Assembly (NCBI RefSeq): GCF_029836165.1
Contig: NZ_JAOEBG010000006.1
Coordinates: 232,378 to 296,377, forward strand
Direction: 5' to 3'
Source: Pseudomonas sp. GD04091
Lineage (GTDB): Bacteria > Pseudomonadota > Gammaproteobacteria > Pseudomonadales > Pseudomonadaceae
DNA length: 64,000 bases
Numbering within the stretch: position 1 is the first letter of the stretch; each line of letters starts with the position of its first letter. The translations under genes and the position numbers were made by a program. Shown one piece after another: positions 12,124 to 21,409 of the stretch. The notes below the pieces were generated by a model. It did not search any database. It was not told where the DNA came from and was given only the letters and a program-made list of their open reading frames with translations.

Positions 12124-13332
12124 TCAATCCTGACTGGTGGCGCCGATCCGATGCAGCGAGAGATCCGCGCCCTGGAACTCCTGCTCGTGGCTCAGGCGCA
12201 GGCCATGCAGCGCCTTGATCAGGCCGTACACGGCAAACCCACCGACCAGCGCCACCGCCACTCCTGCCAGACTGCCCAGCAACTGGCTGACCAGGCTGAC
12301 CCCGCCCAGCCCACCCAGGGCTACCTGCCCGAACGCACCACAGGCGATGCCACCCCACACGCCGCACACACCATGCAGCGGCCATACCCCGAGCACGTCA
12401 TCGATCTTCCAGCGGTTCTGCGCCGCCGTGAAACACCAGACAAACAGACCTCCCGCCACCAGTCCGGTGACCAGCGCCCCCACCGGGTGCATCAGGTCGG
12501 ACCCGGCGCACACCGCCACCAGGCCCGCCAACGGGCCGTTGTGCAGGAACCCGGGGTCGTTGCGCCCGGCCAGCAACGCCGACAGCGTGCCACCCACCAT
12601 GGCCATCAGCGAATTGATCGCCACCAGCCCGCTCACCCCCTGCAGGGTCTGCGCACTCATGACGTTGAAGCCGAACCAGCCGATGATCAGGATCCACGAT
12701 CCCAGTGCCAGGAACGGAATGCTCGACGGCGCGAACGCCACCAGACGCCCGTCGCGGTAGCGGCCACGGCGCGCGCCCAGCAACAGTACCGCCGCCAGCG
12801 CCAGCCAACCGCCCATGGCATGCACCACCACGGAGCCGGCGAAGTCATGGAACGGTGCGCCGAAGCGCGCCTGCAACCAGGCCTGGAAACCCAGGTTGCC
12901 GTTCCACACCACCCCTTCGAAGAACGGATAGATGAACGCCACGATCAACGCCGTCGCGCACAACTGCGGCACGAAACGCGCCCGCTCGGCGATTCCGCCG
13001 GAAACGATCGCCGGGATGGCCGCGGCGAAGGTCAGCAGGAAGAAGCATTTGACCAGCGCATAGCCGTGATCGCTGGCCAGCACCGCCGCAGGCTGAAGAA
13101 AGCTCACGCCATAGGCGATCCAGTAGCCGATGAAGAAGTACACCAGCGCCGAGACGGCGAAGTCGCTGAGAATCTTCGACAAGGCGTTGACCTGGTTCTT
13201 GTGGCGCACGGTGCCGACCTCGAGGAAGGCGAACCCCGCGTGCATGGCCAGGACCAGGATCGCGCCCATGAGGATGAACAGAGTGTTGGAGCCATGGACC
13301 AGAGAGTCCATCGCGCTGTGCATGTTTTCCAT
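12124..13332 (-). CDS. Ammonium transporter AmtB-type
   Basis: This 402-residue inner membrane protein has eleven predicted helices of the Amt/Rh family and conducts ammonium or ammonia. The twin-histidine pore is visible as HAMGG (about residue 164) and PLHGVCGVWGG (about residue 305), and the recruitment aspartate precedes the first (HDFAGS). I chose ATG 13332 (MENMHSAMDSLV); the open frame extends to 13536 but the extra residues are highly basic and unlike an Amt N-terminus. No glnK gene is adjacent, unlike the classical glnK-amtB operon, so this is probably a second Amt copy. Confidence 0.9.
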   Translation of the reverse strand: MENMHSAMDSLVHGSNTLFILMGAILVLAMHAGFAFLEVGTVRHKNQVNALSKILSDFAVSALVYFFIGYWIAYGVSFLQPAAVLASDHGYALVKCFFLLTFAAAIPAIVSGGIAERARFVPQLCATALIVAFIYPFFEGVVWNGNLGFQAWLQARFGAPFHDFAGSVVVHAMGGWLALAAVLLLGARRGRYRDGRLVAFAPSSIPFLALGSWILIIGWFGFNVMSAQTLQGVSGLVAINSLMAMVGGTLSALLAGRNDPGFLHNGPLAGLVAVCAGSDLMHPVGALVTGLVAGGLFVWCFTAAQNRWKIDDVLGVWPLHGVCGVWGGIACGAFGQVALGGLGGVSLVSQLLGSLAGVAVALVGGFAVYGLIKALHGLRLSHEQEFQGADLSLHRIGATSQD

Positions 13333-13634
13333 GAAGTGGCAGACCTGCAAAAAGGCACCAGGACAGTTCAAGAACCGGCATCCCTGCACCTGATCGGTGC
13401 CAGGCCCCTGCCCTGTTTCGATGACCGGGCGGTACCTGCGTGGTTTTTTCTTGGGTTTGTCGTGGATTGGGTTAAGGTTTATCGGTATCTGCACTGGCAG
13501 CGCATGGTTTCGGCGCAAACCCTGGCGGACACGCACCGCTTTTTAGCAAGCGCCGTACCAACACATTCCGCTGAACCTTCCGCGCCCTTGATCACTCGAA
13601 ATAGCCACATACATCCACAGGGAGAGGCCCACTC

Positions 13635-13946
13635 ATGGCCAGCAAATCGGCAAAGACTGCACAAGACATATTGATGGCTGACTTCCAGGCCCTGGTCCGC
13701 GACACCGAAAAGCTGCTCGCCGACACTGCCAACCTGGCCGGCGACCAGGCCGATGAGCTGCGTGAGCAGATCCACGAGCGCCTGGTCCAGGCCCGCGAGA
13801 CCCTGCAGCTGACTCAGGACTCGGTACGTCAAAGAGGCCAGGCCGCCCTCGGCAACGCCGAGCAGTATGTGCAGGAGAACCCCTGGCAGGCGATCGGCAT
13901 CGCCGCAGGTGTTGGCCTGCTGATCGGTCTGCTGGCCAAGCGCTGA
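13635..13946 (+). CDS. ElaB/YqjD/DUF883 membrane-anchored protein
   Basis: This 103-residue protein has a long amphipathic helical region and a single C-terminal membrane anchor ending GVGLLIGLLAKR, the layout of the YqjD/ElaB family. E. coli members bind ribosomes at the membrane in stationary phase. A good ribosome binding site (GGGAGAGG) precedes ATG 13635. It heads a three-gene operon matching the yqjD-yqjE-yqjK order. Confidence 0.88.
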   Translation: MASKSAKTAQDILMADFQALVRDTEKLLADTANLAGDQADELREQIHERLVQARETLQLTQDSVRQRGQAALGNAEQYVQENPWQAIGIAAGVGLLIGLLAKR

Positions 13947-13955
13947 GGAACCTTC

Positions 13956-14327
13956 ATGGACAACGACGCCATCGGCGCCAGCGCTTCCGGCAGGCGCCTG
14001 GGCGCGGCCGTGCTGGGGCTGCTGCACAGCCACATCGAACTGTTCGGCATCGAATTGCAGGAACAGAAGGCCCGGACCCTCAGCCTGCTGCTGTTCGCCG
14101 GCCTGGCGCTGGTGTTCGCCCTGCTGCTGCTGACCGCCTTGTCGGGATTGGTTCTGGTGCTGCTGTGGGACAGTTATCGGCTGGCCGGGATCATCGGCCT
14201 GTGCGTGTTCTACGGGATCGCCGCGCTGTATTGCGGCCTGCGCCTGAAGGCCGCGGTGTTCGACGAATCGTCGCCGTTCCACGCCACCCTCGAGGAACTG
14301 GCCAAGGATCGGGAGCGCCTGCTATGA
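13956..14327 (+). CDS. YqjE-like phage-holin-family membrane protein
   Basis: This 123-residue protein has two strongly hydrophobic segments (LLLFAGLALVFALLLL and LAGIIGLCVFYGIAALYCGL) separated by a short polar turn, as in the YqjE/holin-superfamily proteins. It begins 9 bases after the YqjD-like gene and overlaps the next gene by 4 bases (ATGA), so the three are co-translated. The holin name is a fold-family label; no lytic role is implied. Confidence 0.85.
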   Translation: MDNDAIGASASGRRLGAAVLGLLHSHIELFGIELQEQKARTLSLLLFAGLALVFALLLLTALSGLVLVLLWDSYRLAGIIGLCVFYGIAALYCGLRLKAAVFDESSPFHATLEELAKDRERLL

Positions 14328-14653
14328 GCCTGCCTGAACTGCCCGATACCCGTAACCCGCGGGAGCTGCGCAAGGCGTTGTTGCGCCTGCGCATGGAGAT
14401 GCATCGCCAGCAGATCCGCCACGAATCAGGCCAACTGCTGGAACCGGTCCGCCGCCTGCGCGGCATGGGCAGCTCGTTCGGCGAAGGCATGGGGGTCAAG
14501 CATGGCTCGCTGTGGGGAATCGTCGGCGTCGTCGCGCTGGGGTTCCTCACCGGCAAAGGCGTGCGCAGCGGCAACCTGGTACGCCTGGTGCGCCTTGGCA
14601 GCAGTCTGGTGCCCTTGATCCGCCTGCTCCTTGGCAACACCCGCCGCCCTTGA
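14324..14653 (+). CDS. Third gene of the yqjD-yqjE operon, YqjK-like
   Basis: This 109-residue basic protein begins MSLPELPDTRNPRELRK and contains a charged helix followed by a short hydrophobic stretch (LWGIVGVVALGFLTGKGV). Its ATG overlaps the preceding stop. The position, size and layout suggest the YqjK-like member of the operon, but sequence similarity is not obvious by eye. A GC-rich hairpin without a T-run follows at 14667-14682. Confidence 0.75.
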   Translation: MSLPELPDTRNPRELRKALLRLRMEMHRQQIRHESGQLLEPVRRLRGMGSSFGEGMGVKHGSLWGIVGVVALGFLTGKGVRSGNLVRLVRLGSSLVPLIRLLLGNTRRP

Positions 14654-14731
14654 AGCCTGGGTGCGTCCGGCGCTTGCGCCGGCGCGCCAGACACCGGAAG
14701 CTATCCCGATTCTACGATGGGAGAACAAGCC

Positions 14732-16063
14732 TTGGACTGGCAAACCCTGCTGACCCGCGAACGCCTGGGCAAGGCCCTCTACAGCCCTGAAGAGCTCGGC
14801 CGCAGCCCGTTTCACAAAGACCACGACCGCATCATCTTCTCGGGCGCCTTCCGCCGCCTCGGACGCAAGACCCAGGTGCATCCGGTTTCCAGCAACGACC
14901 ATATCCACACCCGCCTCACCCACTCCCTGGAAGTCAGCTGCGTCGGCCGCTCGCTCGGAATGCGGGTCGGCGAAACCCTGCGTGGCCAATTACCGGATTG
15001 GTGTGAGCCCAGCGATCTGGGCATGATCGTGCAGTCCGCCTGCCTGGCCCATGACATCGGCAATCCGCCGTTCGGCCACTCGGGAGAAGATGCAATTCGC
15101 CACTGGTTCCAGCAGGCCGCGGGGCGAGGCTGGCTGGACGACATGAGCGACGACCAGCGCGCCGATTTCCTCAACTTCGAAGGCAATGCCCAGGGCTTTC
15201 GCGTCCTCACCCAGCTCGAATACCACCAGTTCGACGGTGGCACGCGCCTGACCTACGCCACCCTCGGCGCCTATCTCAAGTATCCCTGGACCTCGCGCCA
15301 CGCCGATGCACTGGGCTACAAGAAACACAAGTTCGGCTGCTACCAGAGCGAACTGGGCCTGCTCGAACAGATTGCCGGCAAACTTGGCCTGCCACAGCTC
15401 GAGGACCAGCGCTGGGCGCGCCATCCGCTGGTGTACCTGATGGAGGCTGCCGATGACATCTGCTACGCCCTGATCGACCTCGAGGACGGCCTGGAAATGG
15501 ACCTGCTGCAGTACGCCGAAGTCGAGGCGCTGCTGCTGGACCTGGTCGGTGACGACCTGCCGGAAACCTACCGCCAGCTCGGCCCCGGCGAATCGCGTCG
15601 ACGCAAGCTGGCGATCCTGCGCGGCAAGGCCATCGAGCACCTGACCAATGCCGCCGCCCAGGCCTTCGTCGAGCAGCAGGATGCCCTGCTGGCCGGTCGC
15701 CTGCCGGGCGACCTGGTCGAACACATGCACGGCCCCGCGCAACATTGCGTTCTCCAGGCCAAGGACATGGCGCGCAAGAAGATCTTCCAGGACAAACGCA
15801 AGACCCTCCATGAGATCGGTGCCTACACCACCCTGGAGATTCTGCTCAATACCTTCTGCAGCGCGGCACTGGAGCAGCACGGTGGGCGTACACCGTCCTT
15901 CAAGAGTCGGCGCGTGCTGGACCTGATCGGCAACAATGCCCCCGACCCACAGGGCTCGTTGCATGCCGCCTTCTTGCGCATGATCGACTTCATTGCCGGC
16001 ATGACCGACAGCTATGCCAGCGAAATGGCGCTGGAAATGACCGGGCGCTCCAGTTCCAAATGA
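14732..16063 (+). CDS. dgt: dGTP triphosphohydrolase (dGTPase, type 2)
   Basis: This HD-domain phosphohydrolase cleaves dGTP to deoxyguanosine and triphosphate. The metal-binding H...HD...D signature is visible in [13 protein letters not shown] and [19 protein letters not shown] prefer a TTG start at 14732 ([14 protein letters not shown]), because GGGAG lies 8 bases upstream and it gives 443 residues, the size of Pseudomonas dGTPase-like proteins. An ATG at 14717 is the alternative and would add five residues. It is the last intact core gene before the interrupted response regulator. Confidence 0.93.
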   Translation: MDWQTLLTRERLGKALYSPEELGRSPFHKDHDRIIFSGAFRRLGRKTQVHPVSSNDHIHTRLTHSLEVSCVGRSLGMRVGETLRGQLPDWCEPSDLGMIVQSACLAHDIGNPPFGHSGEDAIRHWFQQAAGRGWLDDMSDDQRADFLNFEGNAQGFRVLTQLEYHQFDGGTRLTYATLGAYLKYPWTSRHADALGYKKHKFGCYQSELGLLEQIAGKLGLPQLEDQRWARHPLVYLMEAADDICYALIDLEDGLEMDLLQYAEVEALLLDLVGDDLPETYRQLGPGESRRRKLAILRGKAIEHLTNAAAQAFVEQQDALLAGRLPGDLVEHMHGPAQHCVLQAKDMARKKIFQDKRKTLHEIGAYTTLEILLNTFCSAALEQHGGRTPSFKSRRVLDLIGNNAPDPQGSLHAAFLRMIDFIAGMTDSYASEMALEMTGRSSSK

Positions 16064-16343
16064 ACCTGTGGCGACGGCAGATCGATGTTTGCCGTCGCCC
16101 CACTATCTTGCAGGATTTTTCCCACAAACAGCTTCATTATCTAAACGAACAAGCATTCATCAGTTCGCAAAGTTACAAAAGCCTCATCTACCGTACATAC
16201 TTTCCACACTCTTCGTAGCAGTATTTATCGCCAACCGTAAGCAAATTCCTATATCTGGTATTTGGCATAACCTTCCCTGCAAACCGCTATCCAACTGAGC
16301 TAATGTGCCGACTGCCTTAGCCTTGTTGCATGGAATGTTGAAT

Positions 16344-16508
16344 ATGTACTCAGTATTTATCGTTGACGACCACCCCGTTATCCGATTGGCCATCCGGATG
16401 CTGCTGGAAAATCAGGGCTACACGATTGTCGGTGAATCGGACAATGGCGTGGATGCCATGCAGATGATTCGCGAGGCCCGCCCTGACCTGGTCATTTATT
16501 TTTTCTAG
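16344..16508 (+). pseudogene. 5' fragment of a BvgA/LuxR-type response regulator, cut by the island
   Basis: The reading frame begins MYSVFIVDDHPVIRLAIRML, the first strand and acidic DD pocket of a receiver domain, and runs to REARPDLVI at codon 51. It then reads into island DNA (YFF, stop). The expected phospho-acceptor sequence LDISIPKLDG is found at 57,897, on the other side of the island, in the same frame. The fragment could make only a truncated, non-phosphorylatable peptide. The short AT-rich stretch upstream (16064-16343) should hold the operon promoter; I see no gene in it. Confidence 0.9.
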
Positions 16509-16511
16509 ACA
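16501..16511 (+). repeat. Left terminal inverted repeat of the island
   Basis: The sequence TTTTCTAGACA lies 4 bases inside the left junction. Its reverse complement TGTCTAGAAAA is found at the right junction. Such imperfect short terminal repeats are the expected core binding sites of tyrosine recombinases. Confidence 0.75.
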
Positions 16512-16518
16512 CAGGTAC

Positions 16519-16585
16519 ATGACACTGATTATTTTTCATATTTAACAATGAGATACTAAATTCCTTGACACCGCAATTTGACACC
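16519..16585 (+). promoter_or_regulatory. Subterminal TGACAC direct repeats and possible promoter of the recombinase operon
   Basis: Three direct copies of TGACAC occur between the island end and the first recombinase gene; two are TTGACACC and start exactly 13 bases apart (16565 and 16578). A fourth copy (TTTGACAC) lies near the right end at 57865. They may be accessory recombinase binding sites. The TTGACA at 16578 could also be a -35 box with a poor -10 (TAGCCT) 16 bases on. Both readings are inference. Confidence 0.35.
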
Positions 16586-16637
16586 ACACAATGATGGTCT
16601 AGCCTGAAGTGGGACTTAACTCGCAGAGGCTAGGGCT

Positions 16638-18719
16638 ATGCTGACCTGCCAAATCACAGACAAGTCCCTCATATTCGAGTGGCCATCCGACTCTGCGGTC
16701 AAAGGCACAAAGACCCATACTTGCGCCCACTATGAAAAATACACCCCGGCACAACTTCGAGCTTTAGCTGAAAGCACAAAGTCCGTCTGCGCCAGAGCTT
16801 CAGCAAATAGCTATAATATTTTCTTCAAGGGACTGAGTGTTATCCTTAGCAAGTTAAACACTCACCAATGGCCAGCCCACAACAATCTGCCTGCCTGGCA
16901 AAACATCATCGTCACATTATTCGAAAAAACGATCCAGAACAAAAAAATCAAACTTGAATCTAGGGTTTCATACTGGAACGCTGCCGCCAAGATAATCAAA
17001 GAGCTATCCCGCTCTGGTGTAATACCAGTCTCTGTAGTTATTCCACATGCCAAAAACAACATACGGAGCAATGAAAACCCTGTTCCGCCTCTCGGATTTA
17101 AAAGTGAAAAGATTCCACTCACAAAGGCAATTGAGGATGTTCTGCCCAAAAAGTTTTTGATTGAACCTGACCTTGACAAGCCAGACGACTTATACTTAAC
17201 CCAATTTAAGCAAGAGCTCGAAGCTAGTATTTCTCAAGTGACCAATGCCCTCACAGGCTATTGGAAAGAAATGGTCATCACGCAAAACATTGGAAAGGCC
17301 CTTATTGACAGTCTTCCCAATGAAGGTCGTGCCGAGATTGTTAAGGCCAACGGTATAGGGGCAGATGGAGTTCATGTATGCTCACCCTCTACCCCCAAAT
17401 ATATCGCGATAGCGTGGTTCCTGCTGCTGCTAAAGCATAATTATGAAACAGGACTAATCAACTCGGTTACAGCTCAAGAGGTTTTCAGAACTTCAACTGG
17501 CCTGAAAATGGGTCGCATCAACAAGTTATTCCAGATGCTGAAGAAAATTTGCCCTCAGCAGTACATGAAAGCAAAAGTATCCAACGAATACGCCAGTCGC
17601 CTCATCGGCCTTTTAAGTGTAGTGGATTGCAACGCAGCAATAGCCATACTTGTCATCAACAACCCAGTATTCACCTCAGAATCAATCGCAGAAGCCGACC
17701 TATATATGGAAAATGGTGACTGCTATGCTCAGATTGATACAGAGCAAGGATTAGTCCGATTCTCAATTTCGAAGCCAAGGGCCCTGAGCCGGAAAGTCGC
17801 CTATTTAAATAAAACCAGTCGGGAAATTCTTGCTAAGGTTGTTGAATGCACAAGCGCGACCAGGCAACTACTGAAGGCGAGGAAGCGCCCTACCTGGAAA
17901 CGTTTATTTATATATTTATCATCAAGAGGCCCAGCTAGCAGGCCAAGCCAAATCAGCAACAACAACGAACATAAAAACTCGCTTAAGATACGGCTTGCTG
18001 CAGACCTGGTTTCTATCAGAGGAAAAGTTGACCTATCACCCACGGTTCTCAGGGCAACACAGGGCATTATCACTTTCTTAAGGACGGGCAGCCTCGCCAT
18101 GACGTCTATGGTATTGGGTAATACCATTGCCGTCACCGAGTCCAATTACATTCCTAAATGGTTGGTTAAGCGATTCGCAAACCGGACACTTCGCATCTTA
18201 GCTCAGAAGATCATTGTAGTCGCAACACACGGCCATCCTTGGGCCTTAGCGGCAACAGATTTCACGACCACAGAACAACTCCACCGCTTCATTGTAAGAA
18301 TTCTCACTGAAGCTACGGGAAATGATCCGTTCGCTGTAATCGCTCGTCGCCGTCTGCCGGATATTCAAAACAGCAAGTTGACCCCAACCACTAAGAGCGG
18401 CGACCTTCACTTACACATAGATAATAACATTTTAGCTGCGCTATATTCCTATGAAGCGAAAGTCGCACGCATGCCACTAGATGAACAAATAAGAATTGAC
18501 TCTACAACCGGGCTCAGCCATCAAGCTGCCTGCAACATTCCTCGCCTAGCTAGGCTAACGGCAGAGCTGGATATAGATAATGCAAGCGAATCAGATTTCC
18601 AAATAGCAAATAGCTTTTGCGGGGATGCGCTGGATGAACTGAGAGCAGAGCACCAGCTAGCACTCGACCAGATAGCGTATTACGATTCATTATTTATTAA
18701 TATCCAGCCCTCTCGATAA
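16638..18719 (+). CDS. Tyrosine-recombinase-like protein with degenerate active site (mobility module 1)
   Basis: This is the first of four co-directional genes at the island's left end (693 aa). Near residues 465-515 it reads LSPTVLRATQG...GSLAMTSMVLGNTIAVTESNYIPKWL, which follows the pattern of the tyrosine recombinase C-terminus (HxLR...G...LGH...T..Y). The HxxR histidine is Thr and the LGH histidine is Asn, while Arg and the final Tyr are kept. It may therefore be a structural partner rather than a strand-cutting enzyme. The remaining 170 C-terminal residues are helical. Codon use is AT-rich compared with the core. Function is inferred from pattern and context. Confidence 0.7.
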   Translation: MLTCQITDKSLIFEWPSDSAVKGTKTHTCAHYEKYTPAQLRALAESTKSVCARASANSYNIFFKGLSVILSKLNTHQWPAHNNLPAWQNIIVTLFEKTIQNKKIKLESRVSYWNAAAKIIKELSRSGVIPVSVVIPHAKNNIRSNENPVPPLGFKSEKIPLTKAIEDVLPKKFLIEPDLDKPDDLYLTQFKQELEASISQVTNALTGYWKEMVITQNIGKALIDSLPNEGRAEIVKANGIGADGVHVCSPSTPKYIAIAWFLLLLKHNYETGLINSVTAQEVFRTSTGLKMGRINKLFQMLKKICPQQYMKAKVSNEYASRLIGLLSVVDCNAAIAILVINNPVFTSESIAEADLYMENGDCYAQIDTEQGLVRFSISKPRALSRKVAYLNKTSREILAKVVECTSATRQLLKARKRPTWKRLFIYLSSRGPASRPSQISNNNEHKNSLKIRLAADLVSIRGKVDLSPTVLRATQGIITFLRTGSLAMTSMVLGNTIAVTESNYIPKWLVKRFANRTLRILAQKIIVVATHGHPWALAATDFTTTEQLHRFIVRILTEATGNDPFAVIARRRLPDIQNSKLTPTTKSGDLHLHIDNNILAALYSYEAKVARMPLDEQIRIDSTTGLSHQAACNIPRLARLTAELDIDNASESDFQIANSFCGDALDELRAEHQLALDQIAYYDSLFINIQPSR

Positions 18720-18747
18720 GTTAAAGGCATAAATCAGGAGACCTTCA

Positions 18748-20886
18748 ATGCCAAGGAAAAAGCCCCCACACCTCACCGATGACGAGCACGTTGAAAACTT
18801 AATTAACAGAGCGCAAAAGCTAACACTCTCGGGTAATGAGCAGTTCGAAGCGGACTGGCTAGTATCTGGTGGCATAGGTAGCAACCAGTGGGTTGTGGTC
18901 GAAGACCACAATTCAAACTCAACATTGACCGTAAGGTTTGATGACTACCTACCGGACGGCAGCTTACTAACCGCCCCCCAAAACTCCCTTTTGTTAGAGC
19001 CAATTCAGAAAGCCGCGTTTCACCTAAGGATGGGTAACCTCCAATACTTCCATGGCTGGCATAAGCAGTGGCTGCGAGTCATCGACACTTCTGTGAATCT
19101 CGCAAGGTGGATGGTACTTAACTCATCAGTCTTTCAAACGCAACAGTTCGGATTCCAATTACTCACAGACGACCATCTCAAAGCTTATTTCCACGAGTTT
19201 GCCAGTGGAGGCATAGCGAATACACTTAAGCTCGATGATAGGCTCTTGGCAATCTTGCACGAGAAAACAAACAGCACCCTACCTCTATCAACAATATTTG
19301 CCAACAAGAATTGTCTAGATGAAAACTTTATTCAAGAATCGGCTGAGTGGCTGAACAGCCAAGGAGCCTACATCTACTCCAACCAGGTGAAAGCAAAAGT
19401 AGTCTCTAGGAAATACTTGGAGATCCTGCTGGGTTGCTCATCTCAGCTATTTGATCGCTACCCCATTGTAGCCAACGTTATCAACCAATTTGACATCCAG
19501 CATGACCGGTCGTCACCAGAAGCTGTAGTGCCAGTACCTGCAAACAAGCGCCGCATTGTGGCTACATCGTCGATAGTCAGAAAAACGATGTATACCCACC
19601 GAAAGGAAATTCGAATATTCACATCCGCTCATAACCTCGTAAGCGAAATTCCTTACATTTCCGACGCTGCATTCAAGGAACAGCACTTAGACAAGCTAGG
19701 ACTCGACGGCCACACCAAGCTCTTACCACTTGAAATCGGGTTAGGTGCCGTTAATAGCGCAGCAGAAATGATCATATGTTATGGCGAGCAAATAGTTGAA
19801 GCCGCAGCAGCTTTTGCCGATGAGTACACGTATTTGAGGCAGGAGTATCACCAACCCCCATGCAACATAAAGATCAAAGATTTTTTCCAGAAAAAGAAGC
19901 TCGACTGGCCGTCAAACCCAGAGTTTGGCGGCATTCCCCTAATGGTACGGTACAACGTAGTTTCATTCACATCAAACAACCGCAATACCGTCAACGGGGA
20001 GATCACGTTTCTTACTCTGCAGGAAGCCTTCTATGGGGCTTGTGCCCTTTTGATTGGCATGTGCAAGCCGGTGCGCGATGGCGAACTACATCGACTGCCC
20101 CTTGAATGTTTGGATTGGGAGTTTGAAGGTGGTGGAGCTCTATTAGTACAGGAACTGGAAAAAAGTGGACTCTTAGAGCAGCGTCAGCAGATCAGCCGAC
20201 CTATACCATCCCTGGTTGCATATGCCATCCAGCTACTTCAAGCACTCTCGACCAAGCTCAGAGCAATTTATCAAGACGTCAATGGCCCCCTCGTAGACCA
20301 TCTTTTTTACATACCAAAACGATGCCTCTCCACACCAGTTGGGAAGGCTCTTGGCGAAACCCTGAACGCCGCGATTGACACTTTCTGCCTTATTAGCAAT
20401 CTACCCAGAACCAAGGATGGCGAACCTACAAAAATAAGAATTCATCAAATGCGAAAATTTTTCTTGATCGTGATGTACAAACATCACGACAGCGCACTTC
20501 GCCGAACGCTTGGCTATGGAGCGGGTCATATCAAAGAAGGAAGCATTGATGAGTATACCACTTTCTCACACGATGACCCCGAAAGCGTGAAATACGAAAG
20601 CCAGTGCGTTAGTGACAGGCTGGTTGCCTTTGAGCTTGGCCAAATTTCACCAGAGGGCCACAGCGGGCTAAGTGCTCTGTACAGCCATGTTTGCACCCAT
20701 TTTAACGTTCATACTCTTCAGGTTTTGAACAATCAAAGCTTTATTAATCTCCTTAATCATTTGCAGCGACACAATACATACAAAAGCACTGTATACACAA
20801 TTGAAATAACTGGCCCAGATGGCGTACTTACAACTCTTGAATTCGCCATAAAATTTGAAGGGGAACAAGATGACGAATTCAACTGA
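18748..20886 (+). CDS. Large tyrosine recombinase (mobility module 2)
   Basis: This 712-residue protein carries a tyrosine recombinase catalytic core: a first Arg in GMCKPVRDGELHRLP (about residue 442), HQMRKFF (the H-x-x-R box, about residue 568), the LGYGAGH histidine region and a likely nucleophile in SIDEYTTF. The long N-terminal half is not recognised. A good ribosome binding site (CAGGAGA) precedes ATG 18748, 28 bases after the upstream stop. It overlaps the next gene by 17 bases. The size resembles Tn554 TnpB or the large integrase of Gamma-Mobile-Trio elements; I cannot tell which by eye. Confidence 0.8.
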   Translation: MPRKKPPHLTDDEHVENLINRAQKLTLSGNEQFEADWLVSGGIGSNQWVVVEDHNSNSTLTVRFDDYLPDGSLLTAPQNSLLLEPIQKAAFHLRMGNLQYFHGWHKQWLRVIDTSVNLARWMVLNSSVFQTQQFGFQLLTDDHLKAYFHEFASGGIANTLKLDDRLLAILHEKTNSTLPLSTIFANKNCLDENFIQESAEWLNSQGAYIYSNQVKAKVVSRKYLEILLGCSSQLFDRYPIVANVINQFDIQHDRSSPEAVVPVPANKRRIVATSSIVRKTMYTHRKEIRIFTSAHNLVSEIPYISDAAFKEQHLDKLGLDGHTKLLPLEIGLGAVNSAAEMIICYGEQIVEAAAAFADEYTYLRQEYHQPPCNIKIKDFFQKKKLDWPSNPEFGGIPLMVRYNVVSFTSNNRNTVNGEITFLTLQEAFYGACALLIGMCKPVRDGELHRLPLECLDWEFEGGGALLVQELEKSGLLEQRQQISRPIPSLVAYAIQLLQALSTKLRAIYQDVNGPLVDHLFYIPKRCLSTPVGKALGETLNAAIDTFCLISNLPRTKDGEPTKIRIHQMRKFFLIVMYKHHDSALRRTLGYGAGHIKEGSIDEYTTFSHDDPESVKYESQCVSDRLVAFELGQISPEGHSGLSALYSHVCTHFNVHTLQVLNNQSFINLLNHLQRHNTYKSTVYTIEITGPDGVLTTLEFAIKFEGEQDDEFN

Positions 20887-21409
20887 AATGAATATTGATG
20901 CCCGGATTGACTGGCTTCGAAAGATCATACTTCATGAGTTAATAGCTACCGATGCTGAGGCAGCCATGCTATCCGACATGCGCAAATTCCTCGCATTAGA
21001 AATCAAGGGGTTATTCTCACAAAAAGCGTACAACACTATCAAATCGCATGCAGTTAAAAATAGAAGCATTACAACCCCCCACCACCATGCCAATACATGG
21101 GAATACATTAAGGAACTCCGCACTCAAGCACATCAAGAAAGTTTAGCTAAGGAAAGGCTTATAGAGGGAGAGAAGCACATAAAAGATCTAGAGAACCTTG
21201 CACTTCTTGAAGCTCATCTATGCGGAATGGCCTACATAGAGGCTTACGAATTTCTTAGATCACTGCTGAAAGAGCCCTCACTCTCCAACCTCGCCGAAGC
21301 AAAGATTAAAAATTTTATCTCAATCAGCCAAGCCAAATATTCACATATAACCTCCCATGGAACACGCGAGGGCGCCACGCTGCAGGTCATCCAAGGGGGT
21401 AAGAAGTAA
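20870..21409 (+). CDS. Small helical protein of the mobility module
   Basis: This encodes 179 residues with no catalytic motif, rich in charged helices (KERLIEGEKHIKDLENLALLEAH). Its position between two recombinase genes matches the small accessory protein of three-recombinase elements (TnpC of Tn554, or GmtX of Gamma-Mobile-Trio systems), which is an analogy from gene order. I chose ATG 20870 with GGGGAA upstream over the frame start at 20855. Its stop codon is directly followed by the ATG of the next gene. Confidence 0.7.
   Translation: MTNSTEMNIDARIDWLRKIILHELIATDAEAAMLSDMRKFLALEIKGLFSQKAYNTIKSHAVKNRSITTPHHHANTWEYIKELRTQAHQESLAKERLIEGEKHIKDLENLALLEAHLCGMAYIEAYEFLRSLLKEPSLSNLAEAKIKNFISISQAKYSHITSHGTREGATLQVIQGGKK

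Noticed and set aside
12151..13674. 507-codon plus-strand open frame
   Set aside because: Shadow of amtB; low-complexity Gln/His/Arg-rich translation.
13956..14327. Prophage lysis gene (holin)
   Set aside because: The holin-family label is structural; the gene sits in a yqjD-yqjE-type operon with no phage genes nearby.
16068..16298. 76-codon plus-strand frame before the response regulator
   Set aside because: No ribosome binding site, and the translation is unlike protein; the region is better read as the promoter region of the regulator.
16497..16511. Island insertion at a tRNA gene
   Set aside because: No tRNA sequence lies at either junction; the interrupted gene is a response regulator.
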